Below, in pieces: positions 1-6,266 of a stretch of 8,883 nt of DNA (the stretch's first letter is position 1; each line of letters starts with the position of its first letter). The position numbers were made by a program, and so were the translations under genes. A model generated the notes under the pieces. It had not been told where the DNA came from, did no database searches, and was given only the letters and a program-made list of their open reading frames with translations. Source of the stretch: Candidatus Aegiribacteria sp. (lineage in GTDB: Bacteria > Fermentibacterota > Fermentibacteria > Fermentibacterales > Fermentibacteraceae); the NCBI GenBank assembly GCA_021107345.1, contig JAIOSX010000223.1, positions 1 through 8,883 of the forward strand. The letters run 5' to 3'.

Positions 1-393
1 CAGATCTCTTGTTGCTCTCGTCTTTACCTGATAGTCATAAGCCATTGGGAACATTCCTCCACGGAGAAGCACAGCAATTTTTCTTGAGTCAATTTTGTCA
101 TTCTTGGCCTTTCCACCATGAATGGCTTTCATGTACAGTGCATGACCAAGAACAAATGGTAGTCCTTCTTCAGCACAGAGATCCGACATCCAGTACCATG
201 TGAAAATACATTCCACTCCGATAAGAATATCCGGTCTGTAAGGCTCAATGGTCTTGAGAAGGGATTCCGGATCAGCTTTCATATTACGATGGAGAACGAT
301 TTCACCGTCAGAATTAATGATGCAGAGATACATCACCCTGGCGTGAAGATCAATTCCGCAGTAATATTGGTGTGTAGCAGTATAGAATCTCAT
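1..393 (-). CDS. IS110-family transposase, N-terminal part (cut by window edge)
   Basis: This is the first 131 codons of a DEDD transposase/recombinase of the IS110 family; the reading frame is open to base 1 and the C-terminal half lies outside the window. The start ATG (391-393) is preceded by a strong Shine-Dalgarno AAGGAGGAG. The RuvC-like catalytic domain shows the expected acidic residues: D15 in CGIDLHA, E61 in GVEC, and D99 and D102 in KNDKIDSRKIA. The stretch FVLGHALYMKAIHGGKAKND (80-99) is typical of the family. The C-terminal domain with the catalytic serine is not visible. In this family the enzyme moves the element through a circular intermediate, without terminal inverted repeats, and IS110-group members are guided by a bridge RNA. 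The frame has no stop or frameshift in the visible part, so the copy may be intact, but this cannot be confirmed here. Confidence 0.93.
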   Translation of the reverse strand, partial: MRFYTATHQYYCGIDLHARVMYLCIINSDGEIVLHRNMKADPESLLKTIEPYRPDILIGVECIFTWYWMSDLCAEEGLPFVLGHALYMKAIHGGKAKNDKIDSRKIAVLLRGGMFPMAYDYQVKTRATRDL

Positions 394-468
394 TGAGGTC
401 TCCTCCTTTTGTTTAAGGTTAGCACCTCCAGCATATCAAATTGATATGAATAGAGGGAGGCCTCAATG
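391..468 (-). promoter_or_regulatory. Inverted repeat hiding the transposase ribosome-binding site and start codon
   Basis: In the transposase mRNA the bases from 468 down to 453 pair with the bases from 406 to 391. The pairing is 8 perfect base pairs (CATTGAGG with CCTCAATG), one mismatch, 4 more pairs, a second mismatch, then a wobble and a pair. The 3' arm contains both the Shine-Dalgarno and the ATG. A long transcript entering from the host operon would therefore fold and block transposase translation, whereas a transcript starting inside the loop would not. This type of read-through protection is known for other insertion sequences (for example IS10 and IS50). Applying it here is inference from the pairing alone. 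Confidence 0.6.
432..448. repeat. Perfect 17-base palindrome in the transposase leader
   Basis: The sequence CATATCAA-A-TTGATATG is a perfect 8-bp inverted repeat around one central base. It lies in the loop of the larger inverted repeat 391-468, about 40 bp upstream of the transposase start. It could be a protein-binding operator or an inner hairpin; nothing else in the sequence decides between these. Confidence 0.55.
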
Positions 469-472
469 AGTA

Positions 473-593
473 TCAACGGCTTGCAGTCGAACAGCGGCTT
501 CGCCGCTCAGCCAATTGCGCGACAAGTAGAATGTGTATCAGCCTGAAATTGTCATCGGCCTGTTCCGCCGCTGCCGCTGAAGCCGACCGTTGA
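473..593 (-). ncRNA. Candidate IS110 bridge RNA (structured non-coding end of the element)
   Basis: Between the transposase and the methyltransferase gene lies a dense set of complementary segments. An outer stem joins TCAACGG (593-587) to CCGTTGA (479-473). Inside are a stem-loop TCGGC/GCCGA (arms 582-586 and 555-559) and a second one, GTCG/CGAC (arms 520-523 and 486-489), whose internal loop encloses a perfect 6-bp GC hairpin at 493-507 with loop GAA in the minus strand. In IS110-group elements a bridge RNA with two looped domains is encoded in just this place, between the left end and the transposase start. The position and two-domain layout support that identity. I could not identify guide loops, the element's left boundary or a target core, and an IS1111-type element would put its RNA on the other side. 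Confidence 0.4.
493..507. repeat. GC-rich perfect hairpin (6-bp stem, 3-base loop)
   Basis: AGCGGC-TTC-GCCGCT forms a very stable short hairpin. It is not followed by a T-run on either strand, so it is not an intrinsic terminator. It is most simply read as the core of one stem-loop in the structured end of the IS110 element. Confidence 0.7.
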
Positions 594-658
594 ATGAAAA
601 GGGAATCCTGTAATGGCCAATTTTAAAACAAAGGACTCGCTCAGGTTTTGTAAACCAG

Positions 659-1543
659 CTATCTGCTTACAACCAGGTGGTCCTGCATCTGAATAAGCGG
701 CTTTCCGGGTTTGTAGAAGCTGCTGTAAATGTATTCGGTGATCTCTTCCTTCTGATCATGGGTATAATCATGTACGTTCGGATAAAGAAGTATCATCCAT
801 ATCACCGCCATGAATTTCTCGAAATCATCACAAAAGAAATTGACCCTGTGGGTTTCAACACGAATAGAAGCTTTCCCGAAGCCAGAGGTCGCACCCAGAG
901 ATTTGCCGAATGAAGCAAGATCCTGATTGTTGGTGCATCCGAAGAATTTGCCCGCGAAGTGGTTGTAAAGCCATGTAGTGGAATCCTTACAATTGCAGTC
1001 TGACGACATCATAACCGCATGGATGACTCCTTTTTCTGCTAGAATGATATCATACAGACTGCCGAACAACCCGGTCCAGTCAGACTCGCTGGAATAGTAA
1101 AGAGAATGATACAGAGTGACCAGATCCTGTCTGCTGTCTTCAAGCTCTTTCCCCAGGAAACGCTTTGCGTCTGCAATGTTAACCAGAGTTTTATTGTAAT
1201 CCGCCTGAATTGTCGTTACATGATCTATCCAATGGCTCTTTACCCGGCTATTGATTACGGACAGAGGAACACTGTCGATATCAAGAAGGTACAATCCTCC
1301 TCTGAACGCCGCCTCGAGAATCTGTAACTGGGGTTCCGAACCCGAGCCAATCGACAGGGCCTTCAGGATACGGTCAGGGGAAACCGATCTGAAGATTTCC
1401 CTGATTATCAGCATCAGCTCTTCTGCAATATCAACCTTGTCGCTGCTGTTCTGTGACCAGATAGTATCTTCATCGTACATATCAACTTCACCGGCTCGGA
1501 TGCCTTTTTCTATAAGAAGGTTCTTTGTGGGTTTTCTGTTCAT
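659..1543 (-). CDS. Class I SAM-dependent methyltransferase, histamine-methyltransferase-like layout
   Basis: A 294-residue cytoplasmic protein with a Rossmann-type SAM-binding site: ALSIGSGSEPQLQIL (62-76) carries the glycine motif I, and YLLDID (85-90) gives the acidic residue that normally holds the SAM ribose. LVTLYHSLYYSSES (141-154) matches post-motif I/IV, and GVIHAVMMSSD (172-182) follows as the next strand. The order LSIG..LQIL, then LYHSLYY, then a strand with SSD.. and a WLYNHF-type helix recalls the histamine N-methyltransferase branch, but the substrate is unknown. Start is ATG with GGGAG ten bases upstream. The gene lies 35 bp after the RmlD-like reductase and is last in the run before the IS110 element. 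CNC at 183-185 is unusual. No signal peptide or membrane segment is seen. The C-terminus ends on TAG only 66 bp from the structured IS region, so a native end is likely but not proven. Confidence 0.72.
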   Translation of the reverse strand: MNRKPTKNLLIEKGIRAGEVDMYDEDTIWSQNSSDKVDIAEELMLIIREIFRSVSPDRILKALSIGSGSEPQLQILEAAFRGGLYLLDIDSVPLSVINSRVKSHWIDHVTTIQADYNKTLVNIADAKRFLGKELEDSRQDLVTLYHSLYYSSESDWTGLFGSLYDIILAEKGVIHAVMMSSDCNCKDSTTWLYNHFAGKFFGCTNNQDLASFGKSLGATSGFGKASIRVETHRVNFFCDDFEKFMAVIWMILLYPNVHDYTHDQKEEITEYIYSSFYKPGKPLIQMQDHLVVSR

Positions 1544-1578
1544 AGCCAGTACGCTCCCGATTTCTGTTCCTTCATCAT

Positions 1579-2370
1579 TCAGTAGATCGACGAAGTATGA
1601 TATTTCCCCTTCAAATGGAGCCTGGAGGGTATACCCGGAGGTGAATATTCATGAATAAGATGATCCGCGCTTTTTCCGTGCTTCTCAAGCAGGGCTTCCG
1701 CGTAGGCTGAGCGGGACTGTGAATATCTGCCCGAAGCTATCACAAGACCTGATTCCCGCTTCTTCACCAGCTCAGGCAGTATCCCGGCAAGCCAGTGAAT
1801 GGGGGTGTGGTTCCTCCAGCTGTCGACAAATACTCTTTGAACCTTTCCTGAGAGGATATCCTCTGAGAATGTGGTTCTCGCACTATCTGTCTCTCCACAG
1901 AGAACCGATGTTCTGACGATAAGAGCTTCGGGATCAGCTTTCTGTACAAGTATGTCCGCTATCAGCTTGATCCATCCGTAGAATGACATTGGAACCGCCG
2001 GAGATGCTTCAGTGTAGGGAGGAGTTCCTCCGCTGTATACAAGATCCGTTGAGAAGTGAACCATCTGTATGGCTTTTCCGCGGCAATAATCCGCCAGGGT
2101 ATGCGGCCATGCGGCGTTCAGAATCCAGCTTTCCGCCGGATTATCCGCACAGTAGGAAGGAGAGGATGCCGCAGCTGTGTTCACCACGATATCGAAATTT
2201 CCTGCAAAAAGGGCTTTTCTGTCCTTATGGGAAAGAAGATCGCATTTTACAGTCCCTCCGCCTCCCCCTCGGGACAGAGGAATGATATCCCATACACTCG
2301 AAAGTTCTTCAAGGATAACAGAACCCAATCTGCCCGAAGCTCCGGTAAGAAGAACCCGTGGTTTCTTCAA
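1579..2370 (-). CDS. RmlD-like NAD(P)-dependent sugar-nucleotide reductase (extended SDR)
   Basis: A 263-residue extended short-chain dehydrogenase of the RmlD (dTDP-4-dehydrorhamnose reductase) type. Visible are the cofactor loop TGASGRLGS (9-17), VVNTAA (62-67), the STDLVYSG motif (107-114, equal to the family's STDYVFDG) and the catalytic YGWIK (Y131, K135). It is slightly shorter than typical RmlD (about 290 residues) and has a run of five glycines at 35-39 after the second strand. The start is a TTG directly adjoining the TAA of the thioesterase gene; no later start would keep the cofactor loop, so translation is probably coupled to the gene before it. No rmlA, rmlB or rmlC lies nearby, so a dedicated rhamnose role is not supported. 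A reductase of another nucleotide sugar, or a methionine adenosyltransferase regulatory subunit-like protein, is possible. Confidence 0.82.
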   Translation of the reverse strand: MKKPRVLLTGASGRLGSVILEELSSVWDIIPLSRGGGGGTVKCDLLSHKDRKALFAGNFDIVVNTAAASSPSYCADNPAESWILNAAWPHTLADYCRGKAIQMVHFSTDLVYSGGTPPYTEASPAVPMSFYGWIKLIADILVQKADPEALIVRTSVLCGETDSARTTFSEDILSGKVQRVFVDSWRNHTPIHWLAGILPELVKKRESGLVIASGRYSQSRSAYAEALLEKHGKSADHLIHEYSPPGIPSRLHLKGKYHTSSIY

Positions 2371-2781
2371 TTACTTCGTCTTTTCACCGCGAACGGTTAC
2401 AAAAGTTGCCGTAGCACTGGCTTTCTCTTCCTCTCCCTGAAATGCAGATGCCTTAAGCTTCAGTATCGGACCTCTCTGTTCAATAAGTTCGGCTTCAATT
2501 TTTACTGTTTCCCCGGTGCGAACCGGTTTTCTGAACTTGATCGAAATCTCTGCAGTAGCACAGAATCCCGCCACGCTCATACCGGCATAGGCCATTGCTT
2601 CATCAAGGAGGGTTGAAATCAACCCTCCGTGAACAACACCGGTGTATCCCTGGTGTCGCTTCTCTGGAATCCAGAGAATAGTTCCCTTTCCGTTCTCTCC
2701 TTTTGGTTCAAGCTGAAGTCCGAAGGGATTCTTCTCCCCGCAAACGAAGCAGTACCGGTCGTCATCAAAGATATCACTCAT
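2371..2781 (-). CDS. PaaI-type hotdog-fold thioesterase
   Basis: A 136-residue single hotdog domain that probably hydrolyses acyl-CoA or aryl-CoA thioesters in the cytoplasm. The family signature is clear: CFVCGEKNPFGLQL (11-24), then GYTGVVHGGLISTLLDEAMA (45-64) with the HGG turn at 51-53 and acidic D60/E61 at the central helix, and ISIKFRKPVRTGE (79-91) in the second half. The CxxC at 11-14 is common in this subfamily. The start chosen is ATG at 2779-2781, because AGGAG lies seven bases upstream; an in-frame start 13 codons earlier would extend into hflC and lacks such a site. That ribosome-binding site overlaps the hflC stop codon. The gene lies 10 bp after hflC and abuts the following TTG start. 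The substrate cannot be told from sequence. Confidence 0.9.
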   Translation of the reverse strand: MSDIFDDDRYCFVCGEKNPFGLQLEPKGENGKGTILWIPEKRHQGYTGVVHGGLISTLLDEAMAYAGMSVAGFCATAEISIKFRKPVRTGETVKIEAELIEQRGPILKLKASAFQGEEEKASATATFVTVRGEKTK

Positions 2782-2788
2782 TGAGGTT

Positions 2789-2793
2789 CTCCT
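2789..2793 (-). promoter_or_regulatory. Ribosome-binding site AGGAG of the thioesterase gene
   Basis: AGGAG is spaced seven bases from the ATG at 2781 and shares two bases with the TAG stop of hflC. It decides the start against the longer frame and suggests reinitiation by ribosomes finishing hflC. Confidence 0.75.
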
Positions 2794-3880
2794 ATAAAAA
2801 TTCCCCCGGTTCCGAAACAATGTACTCGAATATGCCTTCTGTTCCTACGATAATACTGCTTGATTCTCCAATAATTGTTTCGAGCGCCTCTAAGGATCGA
2901 ATGAAACTATAGAAATCGGGATAGCTGTTGAATGCTTCAGCATAAATTGCCGCGGCAGTACTGTCAGCGATTCCTCTTATGGTGAGTGCGGACATGTTCG
3001 CGTTAGCACTAATTGAATCAACTCGCAGATCGGTGTTTGCTATTATGACTTCGGACATTCTTCTGCCCTCCGCCCTGTATCGGTTGGAGATCCTGTTCCT
3101 CTCCGCCTGCATTCGGGTGAAGACTGCGGCCTGGTTCTCTTCCGGAAGATCTGCCCGCTTGATGCGGACATCCACGATATAAATACCGTAGTCTTCCGCC
3201 ATCACTCTGCAAGCTTCCGTTACTCTCTCCAGTATGGCTATTCTTCCCTGAGATTGTACCATTCTGATCAATTTTATCGTCTCGCGGATCTCTCCCTGTT
3301 CATCTATCTCGATATCCTCCAGAGAATCGGAATAGGTGACATTATTTACAAGCCTTACATAATCTCCCAGACCGATGGGGGTGTTGGAACTTCTGACTAT
3401 CTGTATAAGATTGCTGTTTCCAAGTTCCTGTCTGATCATCGAATAGATTATATCATCCAGCCTTGACAGAGCCCCGTTCTCGGTCCTTACTCTCCTGAGA
3501 AACAGAAGAGGGTTGGCTATCCTCCATCTTGCGTAACAGTCGACCTGTATGTGCTTCTTGTCTTTGGTGACAACATCAGCTGGCGGGTCATCGTATTCAA
3601 GAATTCTGTCATCGAATATCTCCACCTGCTGAAGGAAGGGTATCTTGAAATAAAGCCCGGCTCCCTGACTAAGGACAACACCCGGAGCATTGATATCAAT
3701 CCAAGCCTGAAGATCAGCAATCTCTTCGGGTGTTCTATCACCTACTATTACACGGATCGGGTTTCCCAGCTGGAGTATAACAGCCTGCTCCATTTCATTT
3801 ACGGTGAAGAAAGCTCCTAACACTATCATAAGAAGGAAGAGTGCCGCTATGCCGTAAAGCAGATGTTTCAGGCGTTTCAT
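2792..3880 (-). CDS. hflC: HflC-like SPFH/prohibitin membrane protein
   Basis: A 362-residue inner-membrane protein with one N-terminal transmembrane anchor (about 6-26: LLYGIAALFLLMIVLGAFF) followed by an SPFH/prohibitin domain. The signature is NEMEQAVILQLGNPIRV at the start of the domain, GLYFKIPFLQQVEIFDDRI, a VDCYARWRI strand, and the HflC-type coiled coil with RADLPEENQAAVFTRMQAER (243-262). The C-terminus keeps DFYSFIRSLEAL, matching DFYAFIRSL of E. coli HflC. HflC and HflK form a large ring complex that holds and restrains the FtsH protease in E. coli. The protein is longer than E. coli HflC (334 residues), mostly through an insertion at about 44-75 between the first strand and GLYFKIPF. 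The start ATG overlaps the hflK stop (ATGA), a sign of coupled translation. No ftsH is present in the window. Confidence 0.93.
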   Translation of the reverse strand: MKRLKHLLYGIAALFLLMIVLGAFFTVNEMEQAVILQLGNPIRVIVGDRTPEEIADLQAWIDINAPGVVLSQGAGLYFKIPFLQQVEIFDDRILEYDDPPADVVTKDKKHIQVDCYARWRIANPLLFLRRVRTENGALSRLDDIIYSMIRQELGNSNLIQIVRSSNTPIGLGDYVRLVNNVTYSDSLEDIEIDEQGEIRETIKLIRMVQSQGRIAILERVTEACRVMAEDYGIYIVDVRIKRADLPEENQAAVFTRMQAERNRISNRYRAEGRRMSEVIIANTDLRVDSISANANMSALTIRGIADSTAAAIYAEAFNSYPDFYSFIRSLEALETIIGESSSIIVGTEGIFEYIVSEPGEFL

Positions 3881-4839
3881 TGGGCACCTCCAACAAGGTT
3901 GTAGTGGGTCAGCGCACCTGCGGATTCATCAACTATGGTTATCTCTACTGCATCGAGCAGGGCTGTAAGGGTTTCGAGATGAAGTCTTGTAGTCGTTACA
4001 TAAGGGCTTTTCCTGTACTCCTGCGCAACCGCGGTGAACCTGAATGCCTCTCCTATCGCGATGTTGACTCTGCCAGCGCTGTAACCCAAGGCTGAGTTCA
4101 CAGTTGACACAGAATCTGCAAGAGCCTGGGGTATCCGCTGATTCCTGTAACTCTCAGCTTCGTTAATATAGGCCTGCATATCCTCCCTCGCTGTGGCAAC
4201 ATCCTTGAAAGCAGCCGAGACCGGCAGAGGAGGTTGAACATCCATCAGTTGAACAGCAATGATGTTCACTCCCATGCCGTATTCGTCCGAAATGTTCTGG
4301 ATCATATCCATTATCCGATTCTGGACTTCCAGTTTTCCGGTAGTAAGTACCGCATCTATCGCGTTGTCTCCTATAACAAGACGTGCGCTGGATTCCGCAA
4401 TATCCCTGAGTGTGCCTTCCGGATCACGGACATTGAAGAGGTAGTCCGTAGCGCTGCTGATTCTGAACTGAATTGTTATGGCACAATCTATGATATTCTC
4501 ATCCCCTGTGAGCATCTGCGCCTCGGCCAGCATGTCCTTGTCGTTGGTGAAGCTGATATAGCTCGGAGGATTGTTAGAAAGGGTTCTGAAGCCTATTTCT
4601 ATCCTCTGAACGATGTTCACGGGTGGCTTGTAAACCGTCTGCACGGGCCAGGGCCACTTGAAGTGAAATCCCGGTGGATTGGTAGTGGTGTACCTCCCGA
4701 AAGTGAGTACTACTCCCTCCTCCTCAGGGTCAACTATGTAGAATGGGCCGCCCAGAATAACCCAGAGGAATACAACAAGTACAAGGGCCCCCCATTTGTA
4801 GTGACGGGAAGTCATTGTCCTGGTTCTTATTACTTTCAT
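3877..4839 (-). CDS. hflK: HflK-like SPFH/prohibitin membrane protein
   Basis: A 320-residue partner of HflC with a single anchor at about 17-33 (GALVLVVFLWVILGGPF) and an SPFH domain: YIVDPEEEGVVLTFGRY (34-50), PGFHFKWPWPVQTVY (56-70), NIIDCAITIQFRI (115-127) and the HflK signature YLFNVRDPEGTLRDIAESSAR (133-153, with LRDIAESSAR as in LRQATDSALR of E. coli). The helical part holds ARED.QAYINEAESYRN (217-233), and RLHLETLTALL (285-295) matches the RLYIETM region. The glycine-rich cytoplasmic tail of E. coli HflK (419 residues) is missing, as in many short homologues. The ATG at 4837-4839 is chosen because GGAGG lies five bases upstream; an upstream TTG would fall inside that site. It follows the sigma-54 activator after 42 bp. 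Confidence 0.93.
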   Translation of the reverse strand: MKVIRTRTMTSRHYKWGALVLVVFLWVILGGPFYIVDPEEEGVVLTFGRYTTTNPPGFHFKWPWPVQTVYKPPVNIVQRIEIGFRTLSNNPPSYISFTNDKDMLAEAQMLTGDENIIDCAITIQFRISSATDYLFNVRDPEGTLRDIAESSARLVIGDNAIDAVLTTGKLEVQNRIMDMIQNISDEYGMGVNIIAVQLMDVQPPLPVSAAFKDVATAREDMQAYINEAESYRNQRIPQALADSVSTVNSALGYSAGRVNIAIGEAFRFTAVAQEYRKSPYVTTTRLHLETLTALLDAVEITIVDESAGALTHYNLVGGAQ

Positions 4840-4844
4840 TGAAA

Positions 4845-4849
4845 CCTCC
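4845..4849 (-). promoter_or_regulatory. Ribosome-binding site GGAGG of hflK
   Basis: GGAGG stands five bases before the ATG at 4839. It fixes the hflK start and excludes a TTG start four codons earlier. Confidence 0.75.
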
Positions 4850-4881
4850 AAACTGCATTTTTAGTTCAACTGACTGACCTG

Positions 4882-6231
4882 TTACATCTCCTTGAGCTTA
4901 CGCTGTAGTGTTCTCCGTCCTATACCAAGAAGCTCCGCCGCCTTTGTTCTGTTACCCCCGGTGATCTCAAGGGTCTTATTTATAGCCAGAGTTTCCAGCT
5001 CTTCAAGGGATACCGGCAGCTCCGTGTGCAGCTCAAGTGTTTCCCCGGAAGGCAGATCTGCTATTTCTGAGGGTAGATCTCCTGTATCTATCACGCTGCC
5101 GGATATTATCAGAAGGCTTTCCATAAGGTTTCGTAACTGGCGGACATTGCCGGGCCAGCTGAATACCGTAAGGCATTGAAGTGCTTCTGAGGTTATCTCC
5201 GGCAGGGGAAGGCAATGCTTCTCCGCTGCCTCTCTCAGGAATGACATGGCAAGCATGGGAATGTCCCCTTTTCTGGACCGAAGAGGTGGCAGGTGAATTT
5301 CGATCACTTTTAACCTGTAATAAAGATCTCCCCGGAAGGTACCCCTCCTGACAGCCGCATTAAGATCACTGTTGGTCGCCGCTATCAGTCTTACATCAAC
5401 CGGTCGCACCTGATTACTACCAAGCCTGGTCACGACACTCTCTTCAAGTATTCGCAGCAGTTTTACCTGTACATCCGGAGGAATCTCTCCTATTTCATCC
5501 AGAAGCAGAGTCCCGCGGGAGGCAGCCTCGAACTTTCCTTCCCTTGATCGATCCGCTCCGGTATAGGCTCCTCTTTCATGCCCGAAGAGTTCGTCTTCAA
5601 GAAGAGTCTCGGGTATCGCTGAACAGTTGAGAGCAACAAAATCTCCCGTTCTTCCGCTTAGGGCATGGATATGTTTCGCGAGGACATCCTTGCCTGTTCC
5701 GCTCTCCCCGGTTATAAGCACGGTAACCTTAACAGGAGCAACCCTTGTGGCTTTTTTTATCACATCACCCATGACGCGGCTTCTGTAAAGAAGAGGAGGA
5801 GTGTCTTCTCTCCCCGCTGACTCGGAAGATGATCTGTGTTCAATGGATTTTATGGAAAACGAGAACGCTCTCTGAATTGCCGTCTTCAGGGTCTGTTCTC
5901 CTTCGATGTTAAGAATAATATCTACAGCACCGGATTTCATCCAGTTTATGGCGTCCTCGGCACTTATGTTCCTGCCATAGATAACTATTCCCGTTGCGAG
6001 GTTCGCTTTACGCAAGGTTTCAAGAAATCCGGAAATATGCATGTCACCTATACTTGCGGAAATAATGACAGCCTTCACCGATCGTGATTGTATCTTCCTC
6101 AGGGTCTTCCTGGCAGTTGACTGGATACTGGCGCTGTAACCCATGGAGGATATTCTGTTCTTAAGACTCTGAGCCCTTTCCGAATCCTCGTCGGCAATAA
6201 GAACTGTACCTCGTCCGAGAGCGGAAATCAA
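4882..6231 (-). CDS. NtrC-family sigma-54 activator with a degenerate receiver domain
   Basis: A 449-residue cytoplasmic transcription activator with three domains: receiver-like (about 9-125), AAA+ sigma-54 interaction (about 148-385) and a Fis-type DNA-binding helix-turn-helix (about 412-448, GGNRTKAAELLGIGRRTLQR). The AAA+ part looks fully active: Walker A GESGTGKD (175-182), the sigma-54 contact loop GAYTGA (221-226, Tyr for the usual Phe), Walker B LLLDEIGE (242-249), FRGDLYYRL with arginine fingers (299-307) and FSWPGNVRQL (357-366). The receiver keeps an acidic cluster (D14, E15, D16), but the phosphoacceptor strand reads AVIISASIGDM with serine at 58/60 where Asp should be, and the lysine near DYLxKP is replaced by Asn 108. 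Start is TTG with GGAG five bases upstream, because no other in-frame start fits. The gene lies between the carbamoyltransferase (35 bp) and hflK (42 bp). No partner histidine kinase is in the window. Confidence 0.93.
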   Translation of the reverse strand: MISALGRGTVLIADEDSERAQSLKNRISSMGYSASIQSTARKTLRKIQSRSVKAVIISASIGDMHISGFLETLRKANLATGIVIYGRNISAEDAINWMKSGAVDIILNIEGEQTLKTAIQRAFSFSIKSIEHRSSSESAGREDTPPLLYRSRVMGDVIKKATRVAPVKVTVLITGESGTGKDVLAKHIHALSGRTGDFVALNCSAIPETLLEDELFGHERGAYTGADRSREGKFEAASRGTLLLDEIGEIPPDVQVKLLRILEESVVTRLGSNQVRPVDVRLIAATNSDLNAAVRRGTFRGDLYYRLKVIEIHLPPLRSRKGDIPMLAMSFLREAAEKHCLPLPEITSEALQCLTVFSWPGNVRQLRNLMESLLIISGSVIDTGDLPSEIADLPSGETLELHTELPVSLEELETLAINKTLEITGGNRTKAAELLGIGRRTLQRKLKEM

Positions 6232-6236
6232 TATAT

Positions 6237-6240
6237 CTCC
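6237..6240 (-). promoter_or_regulatory. Ribosome-binding site supporting a TTG start of the sigma-54 activator
   Basis: AAAAGGAG ends five bases before the TTG at 6229-6231. It is the only good Shine-Dalgarno near the start of the reading frame and supports the non-ATG start. Confidence 0.65.
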
Positions 6241-6266
6241 TTTTCCATTATGAAAAACCTAAAGAA

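Larger units (their letters stand above)
394..658. other. Non-coding stretch between methyltransferase and transposase
   Basis: This 265-bp gap contains the transposase leader hairpin, a palindrome and the candidate bridge RNA. The left boundary of the IS110 element is expected somewhere between about 594 and 658, but it has no terminal repeats to mark it. The part 597-658 is AT-richer and shows only a weak 5-bp hairpin (644-656) without a T-run, so no clear terminator for the operon was found. Confidence 0.6.

Noticed and set aside
466..546. A 26-codon reading frame on the plus strand with GGGAGG upstream of its ATG
   Set aside because: Its ribosome-binding site and ATG are the mirror image of the transposase start, produced by the inverted repeat 391-468, and the frame runs through the structured region without protein-like features.
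644..656. Hairpin GGTTT-TGT-AAACC just after the methyltransferase stop as a terminator
   Set aside because: The stem is only five base pairs, AT-rich, and no T-run follows on the minus strand.
1..660. CRISPR array or tandem repeats in the left region
   Set aside because: No evenly spaced direct repeats are present; the repeated pieces are inverted and belong to RNA-type stems.
2056..2616. A 186-codon open frame on the plus strand opposite the reductase and thioesterase
   Set aside because: It crosses the junction of two well-supported minus-strand genes and has a low-complexity, Ser/Arg/Cys-rich translation with no family resemblance.
4234..4842. A 202-codon open frame on the plus strand opposite hflK
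   Set aside because: It lies entirely antisense to a clear hflK gene, has no recognisable domain and no good ribosome-binding site; it is a by-product of hflK codon use.
6228..6248. A six-codon minus-strand frame (MEKEIY) whose TGA overlaps the TTG start of the sigma-54 activator
   Set aside because: It looks like a coupling leader peptide, but the ATG has only a weak ribosome-binding site and so short a frame is expected by chance.
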